Assembly (NCBI GenBank): GCA_036525295.1
Contig: DATDAQ010000022.1
Span: forward strand, 1-49,134
Direction: 5' to 3'
DNA from: VRUE01 sp036525295
GTDB lineage: Bacteria; Actinomycetota; Thermoleophilia; Solirubrobacterales; 70-9
Length of the DNA stretch: 49,134 bases
The notes beneath the pieces were generated by a model. The model ran no database searches. It saw only the letters and a list, made by a program, of their open reading frames with translations, and was not told the origin of the DNA. This document shows, one piece after another, positions 15,822-23,541 of the stretch (position 1 is its first letter; the number at the start of each line of letters is the position of its first letter). The position numbers and the translations under genes are program-made.

Positions 15822-17249
15822 TCAGCTGCGGCCGCGGAGGACGACCCGGCCGCCGCGGGCCGGGATCATCGTCACGTTGCGGTGCAGGGCGCGCTCGGGC
15901 TCGGACTCGGCGGCCTCGAGGTCGAGCCGGCGGGCCGTCGCCTCGAGGACGACGCGCATCTCGGCCATCGCCAGGGCGGCGCCGAGGCAGCGGCGGATGC
16001 CGCCGCCGAAGGGAATCCACTCATACGTGCCGGGCTTGCGGCCGAGCCAGCGCTCGGGGCGGAACTCGAAGGGCTCGGGGTAGAGATCCTCGCGGTGGTG
16101 GACGAGAAGGATGCTCATCCCGACCGGGGTGTCGGCGGAGATGCCGTACTCGCCGAGTTGCCAGGGGACGGTGACCCGCCGGCCGATGAACGGCACGACC
16201 GGCCGCGAGCGCATCGTCTCCACGATCGTCGCCTCGACCTGGTCCTCGGCGCTCTCGCCCGTGCGGACGGCCTCGCGCAGGGCCTCGTGAGCGGCGGGGT
16301 TGCGTACCAGGCGCTCCCACGCCCACGAGAGCGAGTTGGCGGTCGTCTCGTGGCCGGCGAGGACCAGGGTGAGCAGCTCGTCGCGGACTTCTTTGTCGTC
16401 CATCGCCTCGCCCTCCTCGGTCCGCGCCTGCAGCAGCAGCGAGAGGATGTCGCGGCGGTCCTCGAGGTGCTCGTCGCGGCGGCGTGCCTCGATCACGGCA
16501 TAGGTCGGACGGTCGAGCAGCTCGACGCCGAGCTTGGTCAAGCCGCCCGCCTCCTCCCGGGCCATGTTCACCAGTTCGCTGACCTGGGCGAGGGGCGAGG
16601 TGGAAGCGGCGACCAGGTGCTTGACGGTGAAGCGCATCCGGTGCTCGGGGGTGCCGCGTTCGGGCCGCCCCTCGATGCCGAAGATCCCGGCCATGATCAC
16701 GTCGAGCGTGATCGTCTGCATGCGGGGTGCCAGCGAGAAGGGGCGGTCGAGCGGCCAGGTGTCGATCTCGCGTTCGGTCGCCTCGGCGATCATCGCCGTG
16801 TAGCGCTCGATGGCCTCGCCGTGGAAGGGGGGAAGCAGCAATTTGCGCTGGCGCATGTGGCGTGGCCCGACCGCGGTCAGGACCGAGCCTGTGCCGAGGA
16901 TCGGGCGCAGCGGCGACTCGCCGGTCAGCGACGGCGCCTGCTCGGGCTTGGCGGTGAAGAGGGAGCGCACGTGGTCTGGATGGCTGGTGACCACGGGGCC
17001 GCCTGGCATGGTCGTACGCATGCGAAAAACGTCGCCGAGGCGACGCTGGGAGCCGAAGACGTACTCGATCTGGCGCTGGTTGAAGCGCAGCATCTGGGCC
17101 ACACGGGGCAGCGGAACGACGGGCGGTTTGGGGAGCGCCATCGCCTCGGCCGGCTCTATCGGGCCGGCGGGGGAGGGCGGCGCCTCGCCGACGAGGTCCG
17201 GGAAGGCCGGTTCCTCGGCGCCGGCGGGGCGCTCTGCAACGGTACTCAC
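15822..17249 (-). CDS. Cytochrome P450
   Basis: A 475-residue haem-thiolate monooxygenase of soluble bacterial type. The I-helix has LAGHETTANSLSWAWERL (acid-alcohol ET pair), the K-helix ExxR is ETMRSR, the PERF-like region is EFRPERWLG, and the haem loop FGGGIRRCLGAALAMAEM holds the cysteine ligand. No redox partner is fused or adjacent. GTG 17249 (VSTVAERPAG) is chosen; the frame stays open to 17291 but that would run into the pyruvate kinase promoter. The N-terminal about 45 residues are Pro/Glu-rich and probably disordered. A second, similar P450 is at 33914. Substrate unknown. Confidence 0.92.
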   Translation of the reverse strand: MSTVAERPAGAEEPAFPDLVGEAPPSPAGPIEPAEAMALPKPPVVPLPRVAQMLRFNQRQIEYVFGSQRRLGDVFRMRTTMPGGPVVTSHPDHVRSLFTAKPEQAPSLTGESPLRPILGTGSVLTAVGPRHMRQRKLLLPPFHGEAIERYTAMIAEATEREIDTWPLDRPFSLAPRMQTITLDVIMAGIFGIEGRPERGTPEHRMRFTVKHLVAASTSPLAQVSELVNMAREEAGGLTKLGVELLDRPTYAVIEARRRDEHLEDRRDILSLLLQARTEEGEAMDDKEVRDELLTLVLAGHETTANSLSWAWERLVRNPAAHEALREAVRTGESAEDQVEATIVETMRSRPVVPFIGRRVTVPWQLGEYGISADTPVGMSILLVHHREDLYPEPFEFRPERWLGRKPGTYEWIPFGGGIRRCLGAALAMAEMRVVLEATARRLDLEAAESEPERALHRNVTMIPARGGRVVLRGRS

Positions 17250-17308
17250 GGAATCAATTGTTACACAGATCGATGTCACGGTATAAAGCACGCTCTACAG
17301 TCATACGC

Positions 17309-18724
17309 ATGCAGCGTGGAAGGCGCACGAAGATCATCGCGACGGTCGGGCCGGCGAGTTGGGACCCGGATGTCCTCAGGCGCATAATCGAGGCCGGTGC
17401 CGACGTGCTGCGGCTCAACTTCTCCCACGCCGACCGCGACCGCCACGCCCGCACGATCGAGACGATCCGCGAGGCGGCCGAGCAGGCCGGGCGTGAGGTG
17501 GCGGTGCTCGGCGACCTGCCGGGGCCGAAGCTGCGGATCGGCGAGCTGCGCGACGACGTCGCCGAGCTGGAGACCGGCATGCACGTGAAGCTGACCCCGC
17601 GGGATGTCGAGGGGGACCGGGAGACGATCCCGGTCGCCTGGCCCGGGGTCGCCTCCCTGCGCGAGAACGAGCCGGTCTACCTCGCCGACGGCTCGATCCG
17701 GCTGCGGGTGCGAGGCGCCGAGGACGGCGGCGTCGACTGCGAGGTCGAGGTCGGTGGCACGCTCTCCTCACACAAGGGGATGAACGTGCCCGGCATCAGC
17801 ACTCCGGCGGCGACGGCCGGCGATCTCGGCTGGGTCGAGTTTGCGGTGGAGCAGGGCGTCGACCTGCTCGCGGTCTCCTTCGTCTCCAGCGCCGCCGACC
17901 TCGAGCCGGTGAGCGAGCGGCTGCGCGCGCTCGGCGCCGACATCCCCCTGATCGCGAAGATCGAGAAGCAGCAGGCGGCCGAGAACGCCGAGGAGATCGT
18001 CGCCGCGGCGACCGGGGGGATCATGGTCGCCCGCGGCGACCTCGGGATTGAGCTGCCGCTGGCCCAGGTGCCGGTTGTGCAGAAGCGGCTGATCCGCGCC
18101 GCCGGCAAGCGCTCCAAGCCGGCGATCACGGCGACCCAGATGCTGGCCTCGATGGTCACCGCGCGGCGGCCGACCCGGGCCGAGGTGACCGACGTCGCCA
18201 ACGCGATCTACGACGGCACCGACGCGGTGATGCTCTCCGAGGAGACCGCGGTTGGCCACCATCCGCTCGAGGCGGTGCGCGTGATGGACCGGATCGCCCA
18301 AGCCACCGAGCCCGACCTGCCCTACGGCGAGTGGCTCTTCAGCCGCACCGAGCAGGCGACCCAGGAGGTCGCCGACTCGGTCGCCTGGGGGGCGGTGGGG
18401 GCCGTCTACAGGTTGGGCCTCTCCGCCCTGGTGGTGCCGACCACCAGCGGGCGCACGGCGCGGCTCGTCTCCGCCCACCGCCCGAACGTGCCGGTGCTCG
18501 CTGTCTCGCCGCGGATCGAGACCGTGCGCCGGCTCAACCTGCTCTTCGGCGTGACCGCGGTGCTGAACGAGCACGAGACCGACGTGCGCAGCCTGCTCCG
18601 CGACTGCGCCGAGCTGGCGGGCAAGCACGGCATCGCCGCCTCCGGCGAGCTGATCGCGATCACTGCCGGGCTGCCCGAGCAGGAGCTGGGGACGAACCTC
18701 TTCGAGGTCCACCGCGTGCCTTGA
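17309..18724 (+). CDS. pyk: Pyruvate kinase
   Basis: A 471-residue glycolytic enzyme converting PEP and ADP to pyruvate and ATP. RRTKIIATVGPAS (about 4-16) opens the barrel. LRLNFSHADRDRH holds the nucleotide/PEP-binding NFSH. IPLIAKIEKQQAAENAEEI carries the catalytic Lys in AKIE, IMVARGDLGIELP the Mg-binding motif, and ITATQMLASMVTARRPTRAEVTDVANAI the signature region. The C-terminal domain includes TTSGRTARLVSAHRPNVPVLAV. The start is ATG 17309; upstream in-frame starts would enter the P450 promoter. It is followed 22 bp later by an enoyl-CoA hydratase gene. Confidence 0.96.
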   Translation: MQRGRRTKIIATVGPASWDPDVLRRIIEAGADVLRLNFSHADRDRHARTIETIREAAEQAGREVAVLGDLPGPKLRIGELRDDVAELETGMHVKLTPRDVEGDRETIPVAWPGVASLRENEPVYLADGSIRLRVRGAEDGGVDCEVEVGGTLSSHKGMNVPGISTPAATAGDLGWVEFAVEQGVDLLAVSFVSSAADLEPVSERLRALGADIPLIAKIEKQQAAENAEEIVAAATGGIMVARGDLGIELPLAQVPVVQKRLIRAAGKRSKPAITATQMLASMVTARRPTRAEVTDVANAIYDGTDAVMLSEETAVGHHPLEAVRVMDRIAQATEPDLPYGEWLFSRTEQATQEVADSVAWGAVGAVYRLGLSALVVPTTSGRTARLVSAHRPNVPVLAVSPRIETVRRLNLLFGVTAVLNEHETDVRSLLRDCAELAGKHGIAASGELIAITAGLPEQELGTNLFEVHRVP

Positions 18725-18745
18725 GTCGCAGTAGGGTCCTTCCCC

Positions 18746-19519
18746 ATGTCCATTCGACTCGAACGCGACGGGGGCCTGGCGGTCGCGACCATCGACAGCC
18801 CGCCGCTCAACCTCTTCAACCGGGCGATGTTCGAGGGGCTGCTGGCGACGATCGAGGCAACCGAGGCCGATCCGCCGCGGGCGCTGCTGTTCCGGGCCGA
18901 GGGGCGCGTCGTCTCCGGCGGGGTCGACGTCTCCGAGTTCGACGGGCTCACGCCCGAGCGGGCGACCGAGCTCTGGGACGAGTCGATCGACCTGGTCGAA
19001 CGGCTCGAACGGCTGCCGCTGCCGATCGTCTTCGCCTCCCACGCGCTCACCCTGACCTGGACCTTCGAGCTGGCGCTCGGCTGCGACCTGATCCTCGCCG
19101 CCCGCTCGGCCAAGTTCGGCCTGGTCGAGAAAGTGGTCGGCCTGACGCCCTCGATGGGTGGCACGCAGCGCCTCGCCGAGCGCGCCGGCAGCGGCCGCGC
19201 CGCCGAGTTCGTGATGACAGGCGAGCTCTTCGGCGCCGAGCAGCTGGCAGGCTGGGGCGTGGTCAACCGGATCTTCGAGGACGAGGACTTCGACCAGCGG
19301 GCGCGAGCCTTCGCCGCCGAGCTGGCAGCCGGGCCGACCAAGGCTCACGCGATGACGAAGCTCGTCCTGCGCCGCTTCCGCGAAGGCGGCATCGCCGCCG
19401 CTGACGAGGCGATTCGCAAAGACGCCGTCGACCTCTTCGCGACCGAAGACCTGAAGCGCGCGGTCAAGACCTTCCTCGAGCACGGCGCCCCGGGCCACGC
19501 GACCTTCGAGGGCCGCTGA
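18746..19519 (+). CDS. Enoyl-CoA hydratase/isomerase family protein
   Basis: A 257-residue crotonase-fold protein. SPPLNLFNRAMFEGL near the start, RAEGRVVSGGVDVSEF (oxyanion loop, about 50-65), ALTLTWTFELALGCDLILAARSAKFGLVEKVVGLTPSMGGTQRLAERAG (about 98-146) and GELFGAEQLAGWGVVNRIFED are family landmarks. The classical Glu pair (E in ELALGCD, and the second Glu) is partly replaced: the usual GGGxE appears as TWTFE, so hydratase versus isomerase activity is uncertain. It is 3 bp from the next thioesterase-like gene and so in an operon with it. Confidence 0.88.
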   Translation: MSIRLERDGGLAVATIDSPPLNLFNRAMFEGLLATIEATEADPPRALLFRAEGRVVSGGVDVSEFDGLTPERATELWDESIDLVERLERLPLPIVFASHALTLTWTFELALGCDLILAARSAKFGLVEKVVGLTPSMGGTQRLAERAGSGRAAEFVMTGELFGAEQLAGWGVVNRIFEDEDFDQRARAFAAELAAGPTKAHAMTKLVLRRFREGGIAAADEAIRKDAVDLFATEDLKRAVKTFLEHGAPGHATFEGR

Positions 19520-19522
19520 GCG

Positions 19523-19996
19523 ATGAGCGAGTTCTTCGACGCGATCGCCGAGGGCATGACCCAGGCGGTGCCCTTCGCGGGCTACCTGGGGCTTGAGATC
19601 ACGAGCGTCACCGAGGGCGAGGCCGTAGTCGTGTTGCCCGAGCGCGACGAGCTGACCAACCACGTCGGCTCCCAGCACGCGGGCGCCCTCTTCACGGTCG
19701 CCGAGACCGCCTCGGGAGCCGCCTTCGTCGGCGCTTTCGCCCAGCGCATGGGAGAAGTGACGCCCCTCGCGCGCAGCGCCGAGATCTCCTACGTCAAGGT
19801 CGCCAAGGGCCGGATCGAGGCCCGCGCCAAGCTGGGCGTCGACCCGGCCGAGGCCCTGGCCACACTCGACGCCGAGGGCAAGGTCGTCTTCCCCTGCGAG
19901 GTCGAGCTGACCGACGCTTCCGGCGAGCCCGTGGCCACCGCCTCGGTCCAGTGGCACGTCCGGCTGAACCAGCCCGCCGAGCCAGAAGCCGCCTAA
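19523..19996 (+). CDS. Hotdog-fold thioesterase-like protein (DUF4442/PaaI type)
   Basis: A 157-residue single hotdog domain. YLGLEITSVTEGEAVVVLPERDELTNHVGSQHAGALFTVAETASGAAFV (about 22-70) includes the NHVGSQHAGAxxxxxE helix-and-active-site region seen in acyl-CoA thioesterases of this group. The rest (ISYVKVAKGRIEARAKL, VVFPCEVELTDASGEPVATASVQW) completes the sheet. It would hydrolyse an acyl-CoA thioester, possibly the product of the enoyl-CoA hydratase gene 3 bp upstream. The chain substrate cannot be predicted. Confidence 0.82.
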   Translation: MSEFFDAIAEGMTQAVPFAGYLGLEITSVTEGEAVVVLPERDELTNHVGSQHAGALFTVAETASGAAFVGAFAQRMGEVTPLARSAEISYVKVAKGRIEARAKLGVDPAEALATLDAEGKVVFPCEVELTDASGEPVATASVQWHVRLNQPAEPEAA

Positions 19997-20048
19997 CCAC
20001 GCCTCCAAGTCCCTAGAATCGCCCCTCCGGGCTCTCCCCCGGCAACCC

Positions 20049-20122
20049 GCGCCTGTAGCTCAGTTGGATAGAGCGTCGGTCTACGAAACCGAAGGTCACA
20101 GGTTCGAATCCTGTCAGGCGCG
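20049..20122 (+). tRNA. tRNA-Arg(ACG), attachment site of the integrative element
   Basis: GCGCCTG pairs with CAGGCGC plus a G discriminator. The anticodon arm is CGGTCTACGAAACCG (ACG), and the T arm ACAGGTTCGAATCCTGT. 74 nt, no encoded CCA. Its 3' part from the anticodon loop onward is duplicated at 29762-29807, marking integration at this gene while leaving it intact. Confidence 0.95.
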
Positions 20123-20125
20123 TTC
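20080..20125 (+). repeat. attL: 46-bp direct repeat at the tRNA-Arg 3' end
   Basis: It runs from the anticodon loop of tRNA-Arg to 3 nt past its 3' end and is identical base for base to 29762-29807. Crossover within the anticodon-to-T-arm region is typical of tyrosine recombinases that use tRNA genes. Confidence 0.9.
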
Positions 20126-20286
20126 CGGTGCATTCCGCGTGAGGCCGCGCTTTCTCGGTCCAGAGCCGAATGCGGCGCTTACGCTCGATTCGGCGTTCCT
20201 CGCGGCTCCTCGGCGTTCCGGCCCGTTCCGCAAGGCCGTGGTCTCATCCTGGTCTCATTTCGCGGGGCCGAATAAGGTCAGCGCCA

Positions 20287-20499
20287 ATGGCGAACGACGC
20301 TCAAGTCAAAGCACGCAAGGCGATCCGCCGCGCGCAGTCCGATTTCGAGCGTGGGCAGGACAGGCTTGAAGCACTCCGCGAGACCCGGCGCGAGAGCTTC
20401 GAACAGGCGCGGGCGGCGGGACTTTCGATGCGCGACATCGCAAAAGAGACCGGCCTGCACTTCACCCGAGTCGCCCAGATTCTTCAAGCGAAGCCTTAA
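20287..20499 (+). CDS. Small HTH protein of the element
   Basis: A 70-residue protein. The N-terminal half is a charged helix (KARKAIRRAQSDFERGQDRLEALRETRRESFEQARA). The C-terminal SMRDIAKETGLHFTRVAQILQAKP (about 47-70) is a helix-turn-helix of the resolvase/sigma-like type. ATG 20287 is chosen because conserved-looking sequence starts there; no strong SD is visible. It is the first gene after attL, and could regulate integration or bind element ends. The 160 bp between the tRNA and this gene contain only repeated TGGTCTCAT and no gene. Confidence 0.65.
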   Translation: MANDAQVKARKAIRRAQSDFERGQDRLEALRETRRESFEQARAAGLSMRDIAKETGLHFTRVAQILQAKP

Positions 20500-20604
20500 G
20501 CCGTAGAGGGGTCTCGACGATCGTGCTAGGCTCCTAGCCAATCGACAAAGCGCCCCCGCGCTGCGCAAACAGCCGGGGGCATGGCACAGGAGGGATTAGC
20601 TCCC

Positions 20605-20889
20605 ATGCACGATGAAGATACCCAGCGGCGCGTTCTTACGACCGCCCAAGAGGACGAGATCATGCAGCGCTCGATCCTCACCCAGGTCCTCGTTCTCCAT
20701 CCGGCCCAGCTGTCCATCCTTGAGCTTGCGCTTCGGGTCGAGACGGGTTGCCAGGCAAGCGAGCAGGACGCCGTGGAGCGCGCCGTTCGCGAACTGAGCC
20801 GTGACGGGCTGCTCTCTTGCGATTGCCGACGCATTGCCCCCAGCCGTGCCGCTATCCGCTTCGAGGAGCTTGTCGGGGGCGTTTTGTGA
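20605..20889 (+). CDS. Small unknown protein, possibly winged helix
   Basis: A 94-residue protein of unknown function. ILTQVLVLHPAQLSILELALRVE, then DAVERAVRELSRDGLLSCDCRRIAPSRAAIRFEEL, looks like a winged-helix pattern in which the second block forms the recognition helix and wing, but there is no firm family. ATG 20605 is used because GGAGGG lies 10 nt upstream; ATG 20581 lacks an SD. Its stop overlaps the GTG of the next (XRE) gene, so the two are translated together. Probably an element regulator. Confidence 0.55.
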   Translation: MHDEDTQRRVLTTAQEDEIMQRSILTQVLVLHPAQLSILELALRVETGCQASEQDAVERAVRELSRDGLLSCDCRRIAPSRAAIRFEELVGGVL

Positions 20890-21188
20890 GCCTGCGACAG
20901 GGTGGCGTCAGGGATTTCAAGGGCCTCCTCGGCGACAACCTGGCTCGCTGCCGCAAGCGGGCCGGCCTCTCCCAGGAGGAGCTGAGCTGGCGGGCGGGGC
21001 TGCACCGTACCGAGATCAGCCAGCTTGAGCGTGGGCTGAGGATCGCCCGAGCCGACACGATTCTCAAGCTCGCCAGCGCGTTGGAGGTATCGGTGGGCGA
21101 TCTGTTCCAAGGCTTGGTCTGGCAGCCGGGGGATATGCGGCGCGGGCAGTTCGAGCTGGCGGGCGATGAGCCGACAGACGAGTCCTGA
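20886..21188 (+). CDS. XRE-family transcriptional regulator
   Basis: A 100-residue protein with a textbook Cro/CI helix-turn-helix: LGDNLARCRKRAGLSQEELSWRAGLHRTEISQLERGLRIARADTILKLASALEVSVGDLF (about 14-72). The GTG start at 20886 overlaps the previous stop (GTGA), which indicates translational coupling. The C-terminal tail is short and acidic. Likely controls the element's integration or cargo genes. Confidence 0.88.
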   Translation: MSLRQGGVRDFKGLLGDNLARCRKRAGLSQEELSWRAGLHRTEISQLERGLRIARADTILKLASALEVSVGDLFQGLVWQPGDMRRGQFELAGDEPTDES

Positions 21189-21600
21189 GGCTCGCTTCGA
21201 TCTCAACGCACGGAAGTCCCCAGATGCAAGTTCCAAATCCGAGAACGAGCAACAAGCCTCGGAGACCAAAGCCCCACTGCTCTCCGAGCGCAAACAGCCC
21301 CGCCGCGACCCCTCACGTCACATCACTTCGGCCTCCCCGAAGTACCAACCTCGACCGCCGACACACTACGAACCCTCCGGTTCGGTGCCTGGGCCGCATC
21401 TTTCTGATCCACAACATCAGCAAGGCTCTGAGCGGTTCACGACCGGGCCTCCGGCGGCCGATTTTGGCACGGCTTCGCCGTGCGGCGGCCACCCGTATGG
21501 AGGCCCGGCGGGGCCGTTGACCTTCGGTCTTTTTCGGGCGGCGAGCAAATTTTTAGAAAGTCACCCGACGCATTCGGCGCTCAGTTTGGACATAGAAGGC
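21189..21600. other. 412-bp non-coding interval in the element
   Basis: No convincing gene. A frame open from 21166 into the excisionase-like gene gives Pro/Ser-rich low-complexity sequence and is judged non-coding. A 7-bp hairpin GCACGGC-TTC-GCCGTGC lies at 21467-21483, and ACCTTCGGTCTTTTTC at about 21520 looks terminator-like. The stretch probably holds the promoter of xis/int. Confidence 0.5.
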
Positions 21601-21795
21601 ATGGACAGGAAAGCCACGCTGCCCATCTTCTTCACCGAGCGCACGCTGGCCGCCTATCTCGCCGTCTCCGACAGGACGATCCGCAACTGGATCAGAAGGG
21701 GCGAGCTGCCCTCCTACAAGCTCGGAGCGGCGAGACGGATCGACCCCGCCGACGTAGACGCATTCCTCGCACAGCGAAGGGACGAAGCCGCGTGA
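21601..21795 (+). CDS. Excisionase-like MerR-type DNA-binding protein
   Basis: A 64-residue HTH_17 (excisionase) protein: FTERTLAAYLAVSDRTIRNWIRRGELPSYKLGAARRIDPADVDAFLAQRR (about 11-60). The helix-turn-helix with the RNWI..GELPSYKLG wing is characteristic of recombination directionality factors next to tyrosine recombinases. Its stop overlaps the GTG of the integrase (GTGA). It would bias the integrase toward excision. Confidence 0.88.
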   Translation: MDRKATLPIFFTERTLAAYLAVSDRTIRNWIRRGELPSYKLGAARRIDPADVDAFLAQRRDEAA

Positions 21796-22886
21796 GACGC
21801 CGCGAGGCCCCGGTCAAGCGCCGCAACCCGTCGGGGGAGATCGTCTGGGTAGCGAGGTACACCGGCCGCGACGGAAAGCGCTACATCGCCAAGCCCCGCT
21901 GGAACGGCGGCAAGGGCACCTTCGATTTGAAGCGCGAAGCCCAGCGAGCGATAGACGAGGCATACGGCTTCTCGGATCGCCCCGACACCGTGGGCGAGTA
22001 CTTCGCGACCTGGACAGCGCGGCACCCGCGCTCGGAACGCACCAACGCGACCAACGAGCATCGGATCGGCCGCGTCTTTGAAGTCGAGGTTGAGGGCATC
22101 CCGCTGAAGCAATGGCCGCTGCGCGAGCTGCGCCGCCGTCACGCTCTCGCCTTGGTCGACCACATGCTGCGCGTCCAAGGCCGAGCGACAACGGGAGTCG
22201 TCGGCATCCTGCGCTCGCTCTCGGCGATGGCCGAGGACGCGATCACCGACGAAGTAGTCGACCTCAACCCGTTCAAGGGCGTGCGGGTCAGGGCCAACGA
22301 CCCCAGGGCCAAAAAGCAACGTCGCCCGATCCGCATCTTCAGCTTCGAGGAGATGCACCGCTTCGCCAAGGCGGCCGGTCGCTACGAGGCGATGGTCCGC
22401 GTCTTCACCGACACCGGCATGAGGCTGGGGGAGGTGCTGCCGCTTCGGCGCGAGGACTTCGACGGCGAGGCGCTGAAGGTCCGGCGCACAGCCCACGAGG
22501 GCACGATCCTGGCGGGGACGAAGACCGACCACGGCGAACACGACGCCGGAAGGGCGGTCCCGGTCCCGGCGACCCTCGCCTGGATGCTCGAAGCTCAGAT
22601 TCGGCTGGATGGCGAGGACTGCGCCCTGCTGTTCACGACCCCGACTGGCCGCATGTGGCGCGAGCGGAATTTCTACCGCGACGTCTGGAAGCCGACCCAG
22701 GAAGCCTCCGGCCTAGACATCCGCCCCCACGAGTGCCGCCACAGCTACGTCACGCATCTGCGAGCGGCGGGCATCAATGACGCCGACCTGGCCGAGATCG
22801 CCGGCCACCGCGTCGAGACGATGCTGGCGCGCTACACGCACCCGCTTGGTCAGAGCTTCGAGCGAATACGAAGCAGCATAGGGTGA
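21792..22886 (+). CDS. int: Tyrosine recombinase (integrase)
   Basis: A 364-residue phage-type integrase. The N-terminal arm-binding part is a basic beta domain (GEIVWVARYTGRDGKRYIAKPRW). A SAM-like core-binding domain follows (about 60-170), then the catalytic domain. Catalytic residues are visible: Arg in DTGMRLGEVLPLRREDF, H-x-x-R in HECRHSYVTHLRAAG, then IAGHRVETMLARYTHPL with His and the nucleophilic Tyr. GTG 21792 overlaps the excisionase stop. Together with the 46-bp repeat it explains insertion in tRNA-Arg. Confidence 0.95.
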   Translation: MRRREAPVKRRNPSGEIVWVARYTGRDGKRYIAKPRWNGGKGTFDLKREAQRAIDEAYGFSDRPDTVGEYFATWTARHPRSERTNATNEHRIGRVFEVEVEGIPLKQWPLRELRRRHALALVDHMLRVQGRATTGVVGILRSLSAMAEDAITDEVVDLNPFKGVRVRANDPRAKKQRRPIRIFSFEEMHRFAKAAGRYEAMVRVFTDTGMRLGEVLPLRREDFDGEALKVRRTAHEGTILAGTKTDHGEHDAGRAVPVPATLAWMLEAQIRLDGEDCALLFTTPTGRMWRERNFYRDVWKPTQEASGLDIRPHECRHSYVTHLRAAGINDADLAEIAGHRVETMLARYTHPLGQSFERIRSSIG

Positions 22887-22986
22887 CGTAGCTAGACTCC
22901 CGTCGTTCCTGAAAGCGGATGTCATCGGACCGTTAGCAAAATTCAGGCTCGGAGGGAGATGATCGTGGGTTACAGAGGTGCGGTAG

Positions 22987-23541
22987 ATGGCGATTAGTCA
23001 TTTGATTCTCCTTAGCGGTGGAATTGATTCGGCTTGTCTTCTCGCCGAATGCGATGCCAAGAGCCTTGATCCGGCTGCCCTCTTTGTCGATTACGGACAG
23101 GCTGTAGCTGACAAGGAGCGATCATGCTCCGAGTCGCTTGCCGCTCACTTTGACATTCACTGGAGCGCCATAGAGTTGACTGGCCTGGTTATCCCTAAGG
23201 GGGAGATCCTTGGCCGCAACGCGCTGCTCGCGCATCTAGCCCTCACCTACCTCGGCCACCAAAACGCCTCCTGCATTTATCTCGGCATCCACGCCGGCAC
23301 GCCATACAGAGACTGTACGCCGGGATTCATTGAAGAGACCCAACGCTCGCTCGACTTTCAAAGTGGCGGCGCCATTCGACTGGTAGCTCCCTATCTCACC
23401 TGGCCCAAGCAGCTAATCATTGAGCACGCTGAGGAGCTCGGCGTGCCGATAGAGCTGACCCACAGCTGCGAGCGTTCGGCCAGGCCCTGTGGGAAGTGTC
23501 CGTCCTGCCTTGACCGCATAGGATCCTTTGCGCGCGCGTAG
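22987..23541 (+). CDS. QueC-like 7-deazaguanine enzyme (Cap9-type)
   Basis: A 184-residue PP-loop ATPase. ILLSGGIDSACLL (about 7-19) binds ATP, FVDYGQAVADKE matches QueC, and C161, C168, C171 and C174 (SCERSARPCGKCPSC) form the zinc site. True QueC makes preQ0 from 7-carboxy-7-deazaguanine; typical ones are about 220 residues or more, so this is short. Beside a TGT-like gene, CD-NTase and OGG it fits the QueC-like ancillary enzyme of type IV CBASS. GAGGTG lies 7 nt before the ATG. The next gene overlaps its end by 14 nt. It could still be a normal QueC, because QueD and QueE are also encoded here. Confidence 0.85.
   Translation: MAISHLILLSGGIDSACLLAECDAKSLDPAALFVDYGQAVADKERSCSESLAAHFDIHWSAIELTGLVIPKGEILGRNALLAHLALTYLGHQNASCIYLGIHAGTPYRDCTPGFIEETQRSLDFQSGGAIRLVAPYLTWPKQLIIEHAEELGVPIELTHSCERSARPCGKCPSCLDRIGSFARA

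Noticed and set aside
15165..17387. A 740-codon open frame on the plus strand
   Set aside because: It is antisense to DUF1232 and P450 genes with clear motifs, and its translation is Arg/Gly/His-rich without any domain. A G+C-driven shadow.
17768..20008. A 746-codon open frame on the minus strand
   Set aside because: Antisense to pyruvate kinase, enoyl-CoA hydratase and thioesterase. Same compositional artefact.
21166..21600. N-terminal extension of the excisionase-like gene
   Set aside because: Low-complexity Pro/Ser sequence with no homology-like features; the ATG at 21601 gives the expected 64-residue protein.
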